A DNA stretch of 64,000 nt from Campylobacter canadensis (GTDB lineage Bacteria; Campylobacterota; Campylobacteria; Campylobacterales; Campylobacteraceae): positions 744,001 through 808,000 of the forward strand of contig NZ_CP035946.1 of assembly GCF_013177655.1 (NCBI RefSeq), given 5' to 3'. The notes under the pieces are model-generated. The model was given only the letters and a program-made list of their open reading frames with translations. It had not been told where the DNA came from and did not search any database. Positions within the stretch are counted from its first letter, which is position 1. Each line of letters starts with the position of its first letter. Below are positions 56,835 to 64,000 of this stretch, one piece after another. The position numbers were made by a program, and so were the translations under genes.

Positions 56835-56910
56835 TGGTTGCGAAAGGTGGATTTGAACCACCGACCTTCGGGTTATGAGCCCGACGAGCTAACCACTGCT
56901 CTATTTCGCG
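56835..56910 (-). tRNA. tRNA-fMet(CAT), initiator
   Basis: Read on the minus strand, the cloverleaf starts CGCGAAA and ends TTTCGCA-ACCA, with the C1-A72 mismatch of initiator tRNA. The anticodon loop is CTCATAA and the anticodon stem carries GGG/CCC. CCA is encoded. Confidence 0.93.
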
Positions 56911-56921
56911 ATAGAAAAAAG

Positions 56922-56996
56922 TGGATGGGGTAAAGGGATTCGAACCCCTGAATGACAGGACCAAAACCTGTTGCCTTACCGCTTGGCGATACCCCA
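56922..56996 (-). tRNA. tRNA-Gln(TTG)
   Basis: The minus strand starts TGGGGTATCGCCAAGCGG, has the anticodon TTG in GTTTTGGTC, and ends in the TACCCCATCCA arm with encoded CCA. It is 11 bases upstream, in the transcript order, of the initiator tRNA and probably shares its promoter. Confidence 0.94.
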
Positions 56997-57178
56997 ACAA
57001 AAATAAAGAAAGCATTATATATTTTTTTTAAATACTTGTCAAGAGATTTTTTTATTTTTTTTTGAAAAATTATGTATTTTGTATATTTTTGCAACAAAAA
57101 TTAAAAAAATTATTGATTTTTGTATAAAATTAATGTACTTAGCTATTATGGAAAAAATATAAAAAAAGGTAAAGCATT

Positions 57179-59323
57179 ATGAAAAAGTTAATTGCTAGTA
57201 GAATAGGAGCTTTTTATTATGATGATGGCAAAGTAAGTCCATTTGAATTTGATGAAAAAGCAAGCCATATGATAAATTCATATCCTAGTAGGATAAATAG
57301 TGCTAGTAGAATTAAATATCCTATGATTAGAAAATCTTTTTTAGCCAATAAAGATAAAAGCTTAAGAGGAAAGGATGAATTTATAAGAGTTTCTTGGCAA
57401 GAAGCAATAAATATAATTCATGAAGAAATAATTAAAGCAAAAGGACATATTTATGCAGAAAGCTACGAGTGGGGAGGAATAGGGCAAGTTAGCTGGGGTA
57501 GAATGTGTGTGCAAAGATTAATGAGAGTTTTAGGTGGAGCTATTTTTGAGGAAAATGATTATTCAACAGGTGCAGCTTTAGCTATGATGCCTTATGTGTT
57601 TTCTTCAAAAGTTGTTTATGAAAGACCAACTGATTTAAAAGCAATTTGCAATAATGCTGAACTTGTTTTATTTATTGGGGCTAATCCTTTAGTAACTAAT
57701 TTAATATCTCACGATGTACCACTACATGAGCATTATAAATATTATGAAATCTTAAAAAATAAAAATAATATTTTTATTGATGTATATGCAAACGAAAGTT
57801 CAAAATTTTTAAATGCAAAAAATATTATCATTAATCCAAATACTGATAGTGCTTTACTTATATCAATTTGTACTTTTTTATATGAAAACAATTTGTACAA
57901 TAAAGAATTTATAAAAAAATATTGCACTGGTTTTGATGAATTTAAGGATTATTTTTTAGGAAATAATGATGGGGTAAAAAAAGATTTTGCTTGGGCTAGT
58001 GAAATTTGCAAAATAGAGCAATCTGTTATAAAAAATCTTGCTTTACAATTGGCAAATAAAAAATCAATTTTAATTTTAGGTAGATCAATCCAAAGGCAAG
58101 CAAATGGAGAATTTAACTATCTAGCAGCAATAAGTTTAGCTGCGATGCTAGGACATATTGGTAAAGATGGGCTTGGTATTGAGTTTAATTTAATAAGTGG
58201 TTGTAAGGGTGAAAGCGTAAAAAATGTTAAGAAAATTAAGGATTTAAATTCTATCTTTCCAAAAATCACTTCTAATGATATTTTTATTCCTACTTCAAGA
58301 TTACAAGAAGCTTTGTTAAATCCCAATAAAGCTATTAAATATAAAGAAGAAGAAATAATCTTACCTGATATTAAACTTTTAATAAATGCAAGTTCATCTT
58401 TTTTTACACATCAGCCAAATACAAATAAAAGTATTAAAGCTTATACTAAAGCAGACTGCATAATATGCTTAGAGCCTTTTTTTACTTATGATGCTAAAAT
58501 GAGTGATATTATTTTGCCTGTTGCTCTTGAAGGAGAAAGAGAAGATATTGCAATATCATCAAATAAAGAAATAATTTTTGCTCTAAAAAAGATAAAAGAT
58601 GATTTTTATGAAGCAAAAAGTGATTTTCAAATATGTAAGATGATAGCAAAAAGTTTTAATAAATCTTATGAGTTTTGTAAAGACTTAGATGAGCTTGATA
58701 TTGTAGAATTAATTTATGATGATTTAAAAAATGAATACAAAAAAGATAACATTTATTTGCCTAATTTTAATGAATTTTATGAAAAATCTTTTGTAAAAAT
58801 TCCATCTTTAAAAGAGCAAGAAAGTTATACAAGATTTAAAGATTTAAAAAATATAAATCTTGCAAACGAAAAAATAAGTAAAATGGGTTTAAATGCTTAT
58901 GCGCATTATAAAAAAGCAGATGAATTTTGCAATAACTATCCTTATTTTTTAGTAAGTCCGCACTCAAAATATAGATTACATTCTCAGCTTGATAATAGTG
59001 ATATTGCTTTTAAGATTAACAATAAAGAGCCTGTGTATTTAAATTCTAAATTAGCTAAAAAACATAAGATAAAAAATAACGATATTGTTAAAATATTTAA
59101 TCATCGTGGAGCAGTTTTATGCGGAGTTGTTATTGATGAAAGCGTAAAGGATAATGTTTTAATTCTTCATCAAGGTGCTTGGTTTATGCCAGATGAAAAT
59201 GGAATTTGTCAAAACGGGAATGCTAATGTATTAACATCATCTAAAATAAGCTCTATTATTTCTTGTTCAAATATAGCACATACTTGCAAGGTTGATTTAT
59301 CTTTATTTAAAAGTGCTGAATAA
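57179..59323 (+). CDS. DMSO-reductase-family molybdopterin oxidoreductase (BisC/TorA-like), no Tat signal
   Basis: The 714-residue protein is of the TMAO/biotin-sulfoxide reductase type. The molybdenum-ligand serine is Ser129 in NDYSTGAALAMMP, and the chain contains the usual GANPLVTN, SHDVPLHEHYKY and the late HSKYRLHSQLDN segments. No N-terminal Fe-S cluster is present, which fits this branch. It starts at ATG 57179; a TAA immediately upstream fixes this start, and the N-terminus (MKKLIASRIGAFYYDDG) has no twin-arginine signal, unlike periplasmic TorA. It may therefore act in the cytoplasm like BisC. No cytochrome partner gene is next to it. Confidence 0.88.
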   Translation: MKKLIASRIGAFYYDDGKVSPFEFDEKASHMINSYPSRINSASRIKYPMIRKSFLANKDKSLRGKDEFIRVSWQEAINIIHEEIIKAKGHIYAESYEWGGIGQVSWGRMCVQRLMRVLGGAIFEENDYSTGAALAMMPYVFSSKVVYERPTDLKAICNNAELVLFIGANPLVTNLISHDVPLHEHYKYYEILKNKNNIFIDVYANESSKFLNAKNIIINPNTDSALLISICTFLYENNLYNKEFIKKYCTGFDEFKDYFLGNNDGVKKDFAWASEICKIEQSVIKNLALQLANKKSILILGRSIQRQANGEFNYLAAISLAAMLGHIGKDGLGIEFNLISGCKGESVKNVKKIKDLNSIFPKITSNDIFIPTSRLQEALLNPNKAIKYKEEEIILPDIKLLINASSSFFTHQPNTNKSIKAYTKADCIICLEPFFTYDAKMSDIILPVALEGEREDIAISSNKEIIFALKKIKDDFYEAKSDFQICKMIAKSFNKSYEFCKDLDELDIVELIYDDLKNEYKKDNIYLPNFNEFYEKSFVKIPSLKEQESYTRFKDLKNINLANEKISKMGLNAYAHYKKADEFCNNYPYFLVSPHSKYRLHSQLDNSDIAFKINNKEPVYLNSKLAKKHKIKNNDIVKIFNHRGAVLCGVVIDESVKDNVLILHQGAWFMPDENGICQNGNANVLTSSKISSIISCSNIAHTCKVDLSLFKSAE

Positions 59324-59328
59324 ATAAA

Positions 59329-59356
59329 CTAAGAATATAAAATGTTATATTCTTAG
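59329..59356. terminator. Bidirectional terminator between the molybdoenzyme and ABC transporter genes
   Basis: CTAAGAATATA (59329-59339) and TATATTCTTAG (59346-59356) form an 11-base perfect stem with a six-base loop in the 62-base gap between convergent genes. Confidence 0.72.
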
Positions 59357-59385
59357 TATTTTAATTTTGTTATTTATAATATTAG

Positions 59386-60081
59386 TTAAATTAATTTACT
59401 AACATCACATTCATAAATATAATTTAAAATATTGTTATCTATTTTATTTAATTTTTCTATTTGTGAATTTTTTAATAAATATATATCGCAATTAAGATAT
59501 AAAGCGTGTTTAATATTATGTGTGCTAAAAAAAATTATTTTATTTAAAGAAGTAAAAAAGTCTAATAAAAATTTAGTATTTGCAAGATCTAAAGCAGCAA
59601 AAGGCTCATCTAAGATTAAAATTTTACTATCATTGCAAAGTAGGGCAATTATACTTATTAGTTGTTGTTGTCCGCCGCTAAGTTCATTAAAATAAGAATT
59701 TCTTAGGTGAAAGAGTTTAAATTTTTTTAAAATATTGTTAATTTTTATAATATCTTCTTGTTTTGCTTTTGCAAAATAATTATTTAAATTACAAGAGAAC
59801 AAACAAAATTCAAAAACCGTTAATTTTATTGATAATTCAATATTTTGCGGCAAATATGAAAGCTCTTTTGCAAGTTCTTTAATGCTCATTTTTTGAATAT
59901 CATTATTATTTATATATATTTGTGCATTATTTTTAATATTATTTGTAATACAATTAAATAATGTGCTTTTTCCAGCACCATTTAAGGCTATCAAGGCTGA
60001 GTTTTTTGTGATTTCTAAATTAATATTATTTAAGATTTGTTTATTTTTATAAGAAAAATTAAGGTTTTTTATCTTTAACAT
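59386..60081 (-). CDS. ABC transporter ATP-binding protein (FecE/MolC type)
   Basis: The 231-residue ATPase has Walker A ALNGAGKSTLF (about residues 33-43), signature ELSGGQQQLISI and Walker B ILILDEPFAAL. It is of the iron-siderophore/cobalamin/molybdate uptake branch. It overlaps the permease by 7 bases and is the third gene of the operon (binding protein, permease, ATPase). Confidence 0.87.
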   Translation of the reverse strand: MLKIKNLNFSYKNKQILNNINLEITKNSALIALNGAGKSTLFNCITNNIKNNAQIYINNNDIQKMSIKELAKELSYLPQNIELSIKLTVFEFCLFSCNLNNYFAKAKQEDIIKINNILKKFKLFHLRNSYFNELSGGQQQLISIIALLCNDSKILILDEPFAALDLANTKFLLDFFTSLNKIIFFSTHNIKHALYLNCDIYLLKNSQIEKLNKIDNNILNYIYECDVSKLI

Positions 60082-61046
60082 TTTTTCTCTTTTATTAATA
60101 TAAAAATTAAAATAACTACACCAATTATAGATGTAAAAACACCAATTGGTAATTCAACATCACTTATTGCTCTTGCAAAATCATCAATTATTATTAAATA
60201 AATTCCACCGTATATAAAACTATAAAATAATAATTTTGAGTAATTATAAACACCAAAAAATCTTACAAAATGTGCAATTATAACCCCAACAAAGGCTATA
60301 ATTCCACACAAACAAACAGCACAAGCACTAAGTAAAGTGCATAAAAAAATAACTAAAATTCTTAATTTTTTATTATCGCTTGCAAAGCTTTTTGCAAAAT
60401 TATCATTTACGCAAAGAATATTTATCTTAAATCTTAAAAGAAATAAAAAAACTAGCGAAAAAATATATAAAGGTAAAATTAATATTATATCTTCAAATCT
60501 TACAGCGCTAAATGAGCCAAGTAGCCAAAATACAATTTGTGGTAATTTTAAAAAAGGGTCAGCTATAAATTTAATCAAAGCAATTAAAGATTGAAAAAAT
60601 GCAGCAATTAAAATCCCTGCTAGGATTATTGAATTTTTATCCTTTACAAAAATACAAAACAGTAGTGATATTAAAGCGCTTAACACTGCAAATATTTGAG
60701 TAAAAATACTTGGAAGTGATAATAATATAGCAACGCTAGCACCAAAACAAGCCGCACTATTTAAACCTAAGGTGTATGATGAAGCCATATTATTAGCAAA
60801 AATTCCTTGAAAAATTGCACCACAAAGACTTAATGCGCCTCCTACTAAAAAGGCAGCTATTATTCTTATTAGTCTTAATTTTATAAAAATCATAAAAGCT
60901 AAATAATCATTTTCATTTAGTATATTTTTATTAAAAATTGCATAAATAAATTTTAAATTTTGTGTTATGTTTATATCGTAGTTACCTATGCTAAGTGATA
61001 TTAGAGCAACAAATAATAATAAAATAACACTAATTAATTTCATCAT
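60075..61046 (-). CDS. ABC transporter permease (FecCD/BtuC/MolB type)
   Basis: The 323-residue membrane protein has many helices and the FecCD-family patterns LRLIRIIAAFLVGGALSLCGA and GIIAFVGVIIAHFVR. It moves the substrate across the inner membrane. It overlaps the binding-protein gene by 17 bases and the ATPase by 7. Confidence 0.88.
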   Translation of the reverse strand: MMKLISVILLLFVALISLSIGNYDINITQNLKFIYAIFNKNILNENDYLAFMIFIKLRLIRIIAAFLVGGALSLCGAIFQGIFANNMASSYTLGLNSAACFGASVAILLSLPSIFTQIFAVLSALISLLFCIFVKDKNSIILAGILIAAFFQSLIALIKFIADPFLKLPQIVFWLLGSFSAVRFEDIILILPLYIFSLVFLFLLRFKINILCVNDNFAKSFASDNKKLRILVIFLCTLLSACAVCLCGIIAFVGVIIAHFVRFFGVYNYSKLLFYSFIYGGIYLIIIDDFARAISDVELPIGVFTSIIGVVILIFILIKEKKC

Positions 61047-62058
61047 TAAAATCTAGCCCGTAAAAATGTTTATAAAAATATTCTATTCTCTTTTTTAATA
61101 AATCTTTACTAATTAAATCAGGATAAAATTTATATGCTAAATAAAGTTCTCCAAGTGCTATTGAATCTGTATTAGGATTTCCCCATTGTTTTGTATAATA
61201 AGGTAATAATAGCACTTTGTTATTTTTTACCGCATTTAACACCTTGTATTGTTCATCATTTGTTATTTTTATATATTCATTTTTATATCTATCTGAAACC
61301 AAAATTACATCTGGGTTTATTTTTGCTAAAAGTTCAAAACTATAAGTTTTATATCCTTGAAAATATTTTGCTGCTGTATTTATCGCTTTTGCATTTTCTA
61401 AAGCAACACCCACATATTTATCATTTCCATAAGTTTTATTATTTTCATTAGCAACAAAAACTCTTAGTTTTGTTTTAACATTTTTTAATTTTTCATTTAA
61501 AATTCTTCTTGATTCTTTGCAAAAATCAATTAATTCTTTAGCAACATCTTCTTTAGCTACTAAATTAGCTAAGATATTAATAGCATCATATAAACCATTC
61601 GTATAAGCTAAATTTGCGTTTTTTAATACAGGTTCTTGTGGATTTTCTTGTTTGCCTTCTAATCTAAGTGAGATAACAGCGGTTTTAATACCTAGTTCTT
61701 CTAAAAGTTGCAGCTGCTTTAAATTAGCTTGTGAGGCTGCTATTACGATATCTGGTTTTAGTTTTATAATCTCTTCTAAATTGTAATTTTGTAAATCACC
61801 AGGCTTAGGAAGTTTATCAATATTAGGATACATCATTTTAATATAATCTCCTAAATCTGATAAAATATTTTTTTCAGTAGCAATAACCTTATCTTGAGAC
61901 TTTAATTGAGCTAAAATATCTAAGCTATGATGCTGCATAACAACTATTTTTTTTACTGGCACTTCTATGCTAACTTCTCTACCAATTTGGTCAGTAAAAG
62001 TAAAATTTTTTGCTTGCAAGGAAGTAATTATTAAAAGTAAAAGTAATAATTCTTTCAT
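61030..62058 (-). CDS. Periplasmic binding protein, FecB/BtuF fold, MolA-like
   Basis: The 342-residue protein starts with a signal peptide (to about SLQAK). The mature part has DQIGREVSIEVPVKKIVVMQHHSLDIL, PKPGDLQNYNLEEIIKLKPDIVI, and later TYGNDKYVG, DRYKNEY and TKQWGNP...ALGELYLA. The stretch KxPxPGDLxxxNLE, the TYGxxKY and the DRY segment correspond in order to what I recall of H. influenzae MolA, which binds molybdate/tungstate; general siderophore-binding proteins usually lack them. So the substrate could be molybdate, but iron, nickel or cobalamin cannot be excluded. Confidence 0.75.
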   Translation of the reverse strand: MKELLLLLLIITSLQAKNFTFTDQIGREVSIEVPVKKIVVMQHHSLDILAQLKSQDKVIATEKNILSDLGDYIKMMYPNIDKLPKPGDLQNYNLEEIIKLKPDIVIAASQANLKQLQLLEELGIKTAVISLRLEGKQENPQEPVLKNANLAYTNGLYDAINILANLVAKEDVAKELIDFCKESRRILNEKLKNVKTKLRVFVANENNKTYGNDKYVGVALENAKAINTAAKYFQGYKTYSFELLAKINPDVILVSDRYKNEYIKITNDEQYKVLNAVKNNKVLLLPYYTKQWGNPNTDSIALGELYLAYKFYPDLISKDLLKKRIEYFYKHFYGLDFNDEIN

Positions 62059-62342
62059 TAAAAATCCTTTTTATATATTATTTTATATAATATAATACAT
62101 TAATTATTATTAATATAATAATTTATTATAAAATAATTTATATAAAAAAATTCAAACAATACCAAATCCTTTATAATTAAAGATGAAAGCAGCAAAACAA
62201 TATAATATTTTTCTTATAAATAAATATATAAAATAATATTTGACTTATACTGAAATTTAGAATAATATTTTAATATTAATTTTTTAATTTAAGAAATAAT
62301 TAAGAAATTAATACTTTAAAATCTTAACTTAAAGGGGTTTTT
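62059..62342. other. Divergent regulatory region between the ABC operon and mfrA
   Basis: No gene is visible in these 284 bases. They hold a 9-base inverted repeat AATTATTAT-N4-ATAATAATT (62102-62123), about 45-65 bases before the binding-protein start and shaped like a metal-regulator operator (Fur-type). Two short direct repeats AGAAAT(A)ATT-like lie before mfrA (about 62291-62310). AAGGGG, before the ATG at 62343, is the mfrA ribosome-binding site. Confidence 0.5.
62102..62123. promoter_or_regulatory. Candidate metal-regulator operator upstream of the ABC operon
   Basis: AATTATTAT (62102-62110) and ATAATAATT (62115-62123) form a perfect inverted repeat with a TAAT spacer. The A/T-only composition is similar to Fur-family boxes in Campylobacter, but in such an A/T-rich region chance is a serious alternative. 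Confidence 0.33.
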
Positions 62343-64000
62343 ATGAATAAAGAAAGTTTTAATAGGCGAGATTTTTTAAAATCTAGCACTATTGGAGTAG
62401 GTGTTCTTGCAGCTAGTTCAAGCCCTGTGTCTATTATGGCTAAAGAATTAAAAAAAGATTCTACAAAAAATTCACTTCCAGCAATTGATGTTTTAGTTAT
62501 TGGTTCTGGCGGTGCTGGGCTTAGAGCAGCTGTTGCTGTTAGAAAAAAATATCCAAATTTAAGCGTTGTTGTAGTAAATAAAGGTATGCCATCACGCAAT
62601 GCAACCTGTATGGCTGAAGGCGGAATTAACGGTGTTATAGACTTTGAAAACGGAGATTCAAATAAACTTCACGCTTACGATACTGTTAAAGGTAGCGATT
62701 TTTTAGGTGATCAGGATGCTATTATTAAATTTGCTAAAAAAGCTACAGAAGCAATACACGAGCTTGATTATGCTGGAATGCCTTTTAATAGACAAAAAGA
62801 TAAAAGCGTAGCAAGGCGTTTTGCCGGTGGTGCAAAATACGAACGCTGCAATTATGCTGCTGATAAAACAGGTTCAATAATGATGCACACCTGTCTTGAT
62901 GAGGCTATTACTTATGGAGTACAATTTTTGCTAGATCATTATTTGCTTGATATTGCAACTAATGAAGGCGAATGCGAAGGGGTTGTGCTTTTAAATATAC
63001 AAAATGGAAAGGTCTTGCCTGTTTTAGCAAAATCAGTGATTTTAGCTACAGGTGGTTACACTCGTGTATTTTATAATCGTACTTCAACTCCGTTTAATGC
63101 AAGTGGAGATGGAATAGCAGCCGCACTTAGAGCAGGACTTGCTTTTAAAGACCCTGAAATGTTGCAGTTTCACCCAACAGGGGTTAGAAATGGTGGCGCA
63201 TTAATTACCGAAGCAGCAAGAGGGCTTGGTGGAAAATTAATCAACAACAAAGGCGAACGCTTTATGAGTAAATATTCAACTCGCTTAGAACTTGCTCCAA
63301 GGGATATAGTTTCACGCTCAATAGAAACTGAAATTCGTCTTGGAAATGGTTTTAGCAAAGGAATGGATGCTTATGTGCTTTTAGATGTTACACACTTAGG
63401 CGAAGAAAAAATTATGAATGAATTGCCGCAAATTCGCCATGTTGGATTGTTGTTTGAAGGTATGGATTTAGTTAAAGAGCCAATTAAAATCCGCCCAACG
63501 GCTCATTATTCTATGGGTGGAATTGAAATTGCAAAATTTGATGATATGAGTACTCATTTAGCTGGTCTTTACGCAGCTGGAGAGACTAGTTGTGCTTCTA
63601 TTCACGGTGCAAATCGTTTAGGTGGAAATAGTTTAGCTGATGCTGCAGTTACTGGAAAACTTGCAGGCGAAGGCGCAGGAGAATATGCAAGTAAAAAGAA
63701 AAACTTTTCTTCTGGAAAACACGCAAAAGAACTTGCTAAACAATGGAGAGCAAAAATAAAAGATATTACAAACTCTTCTTCAAATACTAGCGAATTTTAT
63801 GATTTAAGAGAAGAATTTGGGCAATACAACTGGGATAATATGGGTATTTTTAGAACAGGAGAGAAATTACAAAAACATATAAAAATACTAGATGATATTT
63901 GGGCTAAATATAATAATATAAAAATCGCAAATCCTAATATGTTTTACAATACTGCTTTAATTGAATACTTAGAATTTGGAAATCTCATACTTTTAGCAAG
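62343..64000 (+). CDS. mfrA: Methylmenaquinol:fumarate reductase flavoprotein subunit (partial)
   Basis: The gene runs off the window; about 552 codons are visible. The N-terminus has a Tat signal (NRRDFLKSSTIG), unlike the cytoplasmic FrdA/SdhA, which marks the periplasmic Mfr enzyme of Campylobacter and Wolinella. The FAD domain follows with VLVIGSGGAGLRAAVAV, then MAEGGINGV, and the substrate-site HPTG and HYSMGG segments. It reduces fumarate with methylmenaquinol. mfrB and mfrE are expected downstream, outside the window. Confidence 0.92.
   Translation, partial: MNKESFNRRDFLKSSTIGVGVLAASSSPVSIMAKELKKDSTKNSLPAIDVLVIGSGGAGLRAAVAVRKKYPNLSVVVVNKGMPSRNATCMAEGGINGVIDFENGDSNKLHAYDTVKGSDFLGDQDAIIKFAKKATEAIHELDYAGMPFNRQKDKSVARRFAGGAKYERCNYAADKTGSIMMHTCLDEAITYGVQFLLDHYLLDIATNEGECEGVVLLNIQNGKVLPVLAKSVILATGGYTRVFYNRTSTPFNASGDGIAAALRAGLAFKDPEMLQFHPTGVRNGGALITEAARGLGGKLINNKGERFMSKYSTRLELAPRDIVSRSIETEIRLGNGFSKGMDAYVLLDVTHLGEEKIMNELPQIRHVGLLFEGMDLVKEPIKIRPTAHYSMGGIEIAKFDDMSTHLAGLYAAGETSCASIHGANRLGGNSLADAAVTGKLAGEGAGEYASKKKNFSSGKHAKELAKQWRAKIKDITNSSSNTSEFYDLREEFGQYNWDNMGIFRTGEKLQKHIKILDDIWAKYNNIKIANPNMFYNTALIEYLEFGNLILLA

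Noticed and set aside
56818-57097. Two minus-strand open frames overlapping the tRNA pair
   Set aside because: They are readings through tRNA sequence and have no ribosome-binding site or family features.

Overview
The window looks like a chromosomal segment of a Campylobacter species. It is very A+T-rich, and many genes start with TTG or GTG behind clear AAGGAG-type ribosome-binding sites. Gene neighbourhoods are typical of the genus: pheS-pheT-aroA-ispH-rpsA, hemL/folD/lepB, motA-motB, fabG-acpP-fabF-accA, and a Tat-exported methylmenaquinol:fumarate reductase. No species is claimed. The first gene (probable M16 peptidase tail) and the last gene (mfrA) are cut by the window ends.

Layout. 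1-3606 is a tight housekeeping run (M16 peptidase end, dapA, FabL-type reductase, pgsA, rseP). 3607-6058 is a minus-strand thiamine-precursor ABC transporter under a TPP riboswitch. 6355-13520 is a two-partner secretion pair: an 1853-residue haemagglutinin-like exoprotein and its outer-membrane transporter. 13578-15859 encodes a SulP anion transporter plus a universal stress protein; it faces a Crp/Fnr regulator whose start is frameshifted in a homopolymer (to 16473). 16513-19828 holds a DUF2892 remnant, an amino-acid racemase, ung, a DJ-1 protein, a YrdC-like protein and an unknown exported protein. 19983-24849 is a complete urease operon (ureG-D-A-B-C-E-F) divergent from a DMT-family transporter. 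26415-28758 has a dihaem cytochrome with a palindrome over its ribosome-binding site, a paired SMR exporter and bioD. 28771-51462 is mostly core genes: signal peptidase, folD, hemL, phenylalanyl-tRNA synthetase, aroA, ispH, rpsA, polA, a haemerythrin-GGDEF protein, the flagellar stator, tRNA-Met, a POT transporter, guaC and fatty-acid synthesis.

51526-56772 is a defence island: a type III restriction-modification system whose methyltransferase contains a G10 tract near its 5' end (a classic phase-variable layout), and a membrane-anchored Mrr-like nuclease beside two tRNA genes. 57179-62058 carries a DMSO-reductase-family molybdoenzyme without a Tat signal, facing a FecBCD-type ABC transporter whose binding protein resembles the molybdate-binding MolA group. 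The window ends inside mfrA.

How the parts may fit together (inference): urease with a divergent transporter suggests urea or ammonia metabolism; the molybdoenzyme and ABC cluster may be an enzyme and its cofactor-metal supply; several switchable elements (mod, the Crp-family regulator, the A/T tracts before tpsA and EamA) fit the phase-variable lifestyle of host-associated Campylobacter. Nothing here is certainly a new system. The best candidates for something undescribed are the urease/EamA module, the membrane-anchored nuclease beside the type III system, and the frameshifted regulator with a palindrome next to it.
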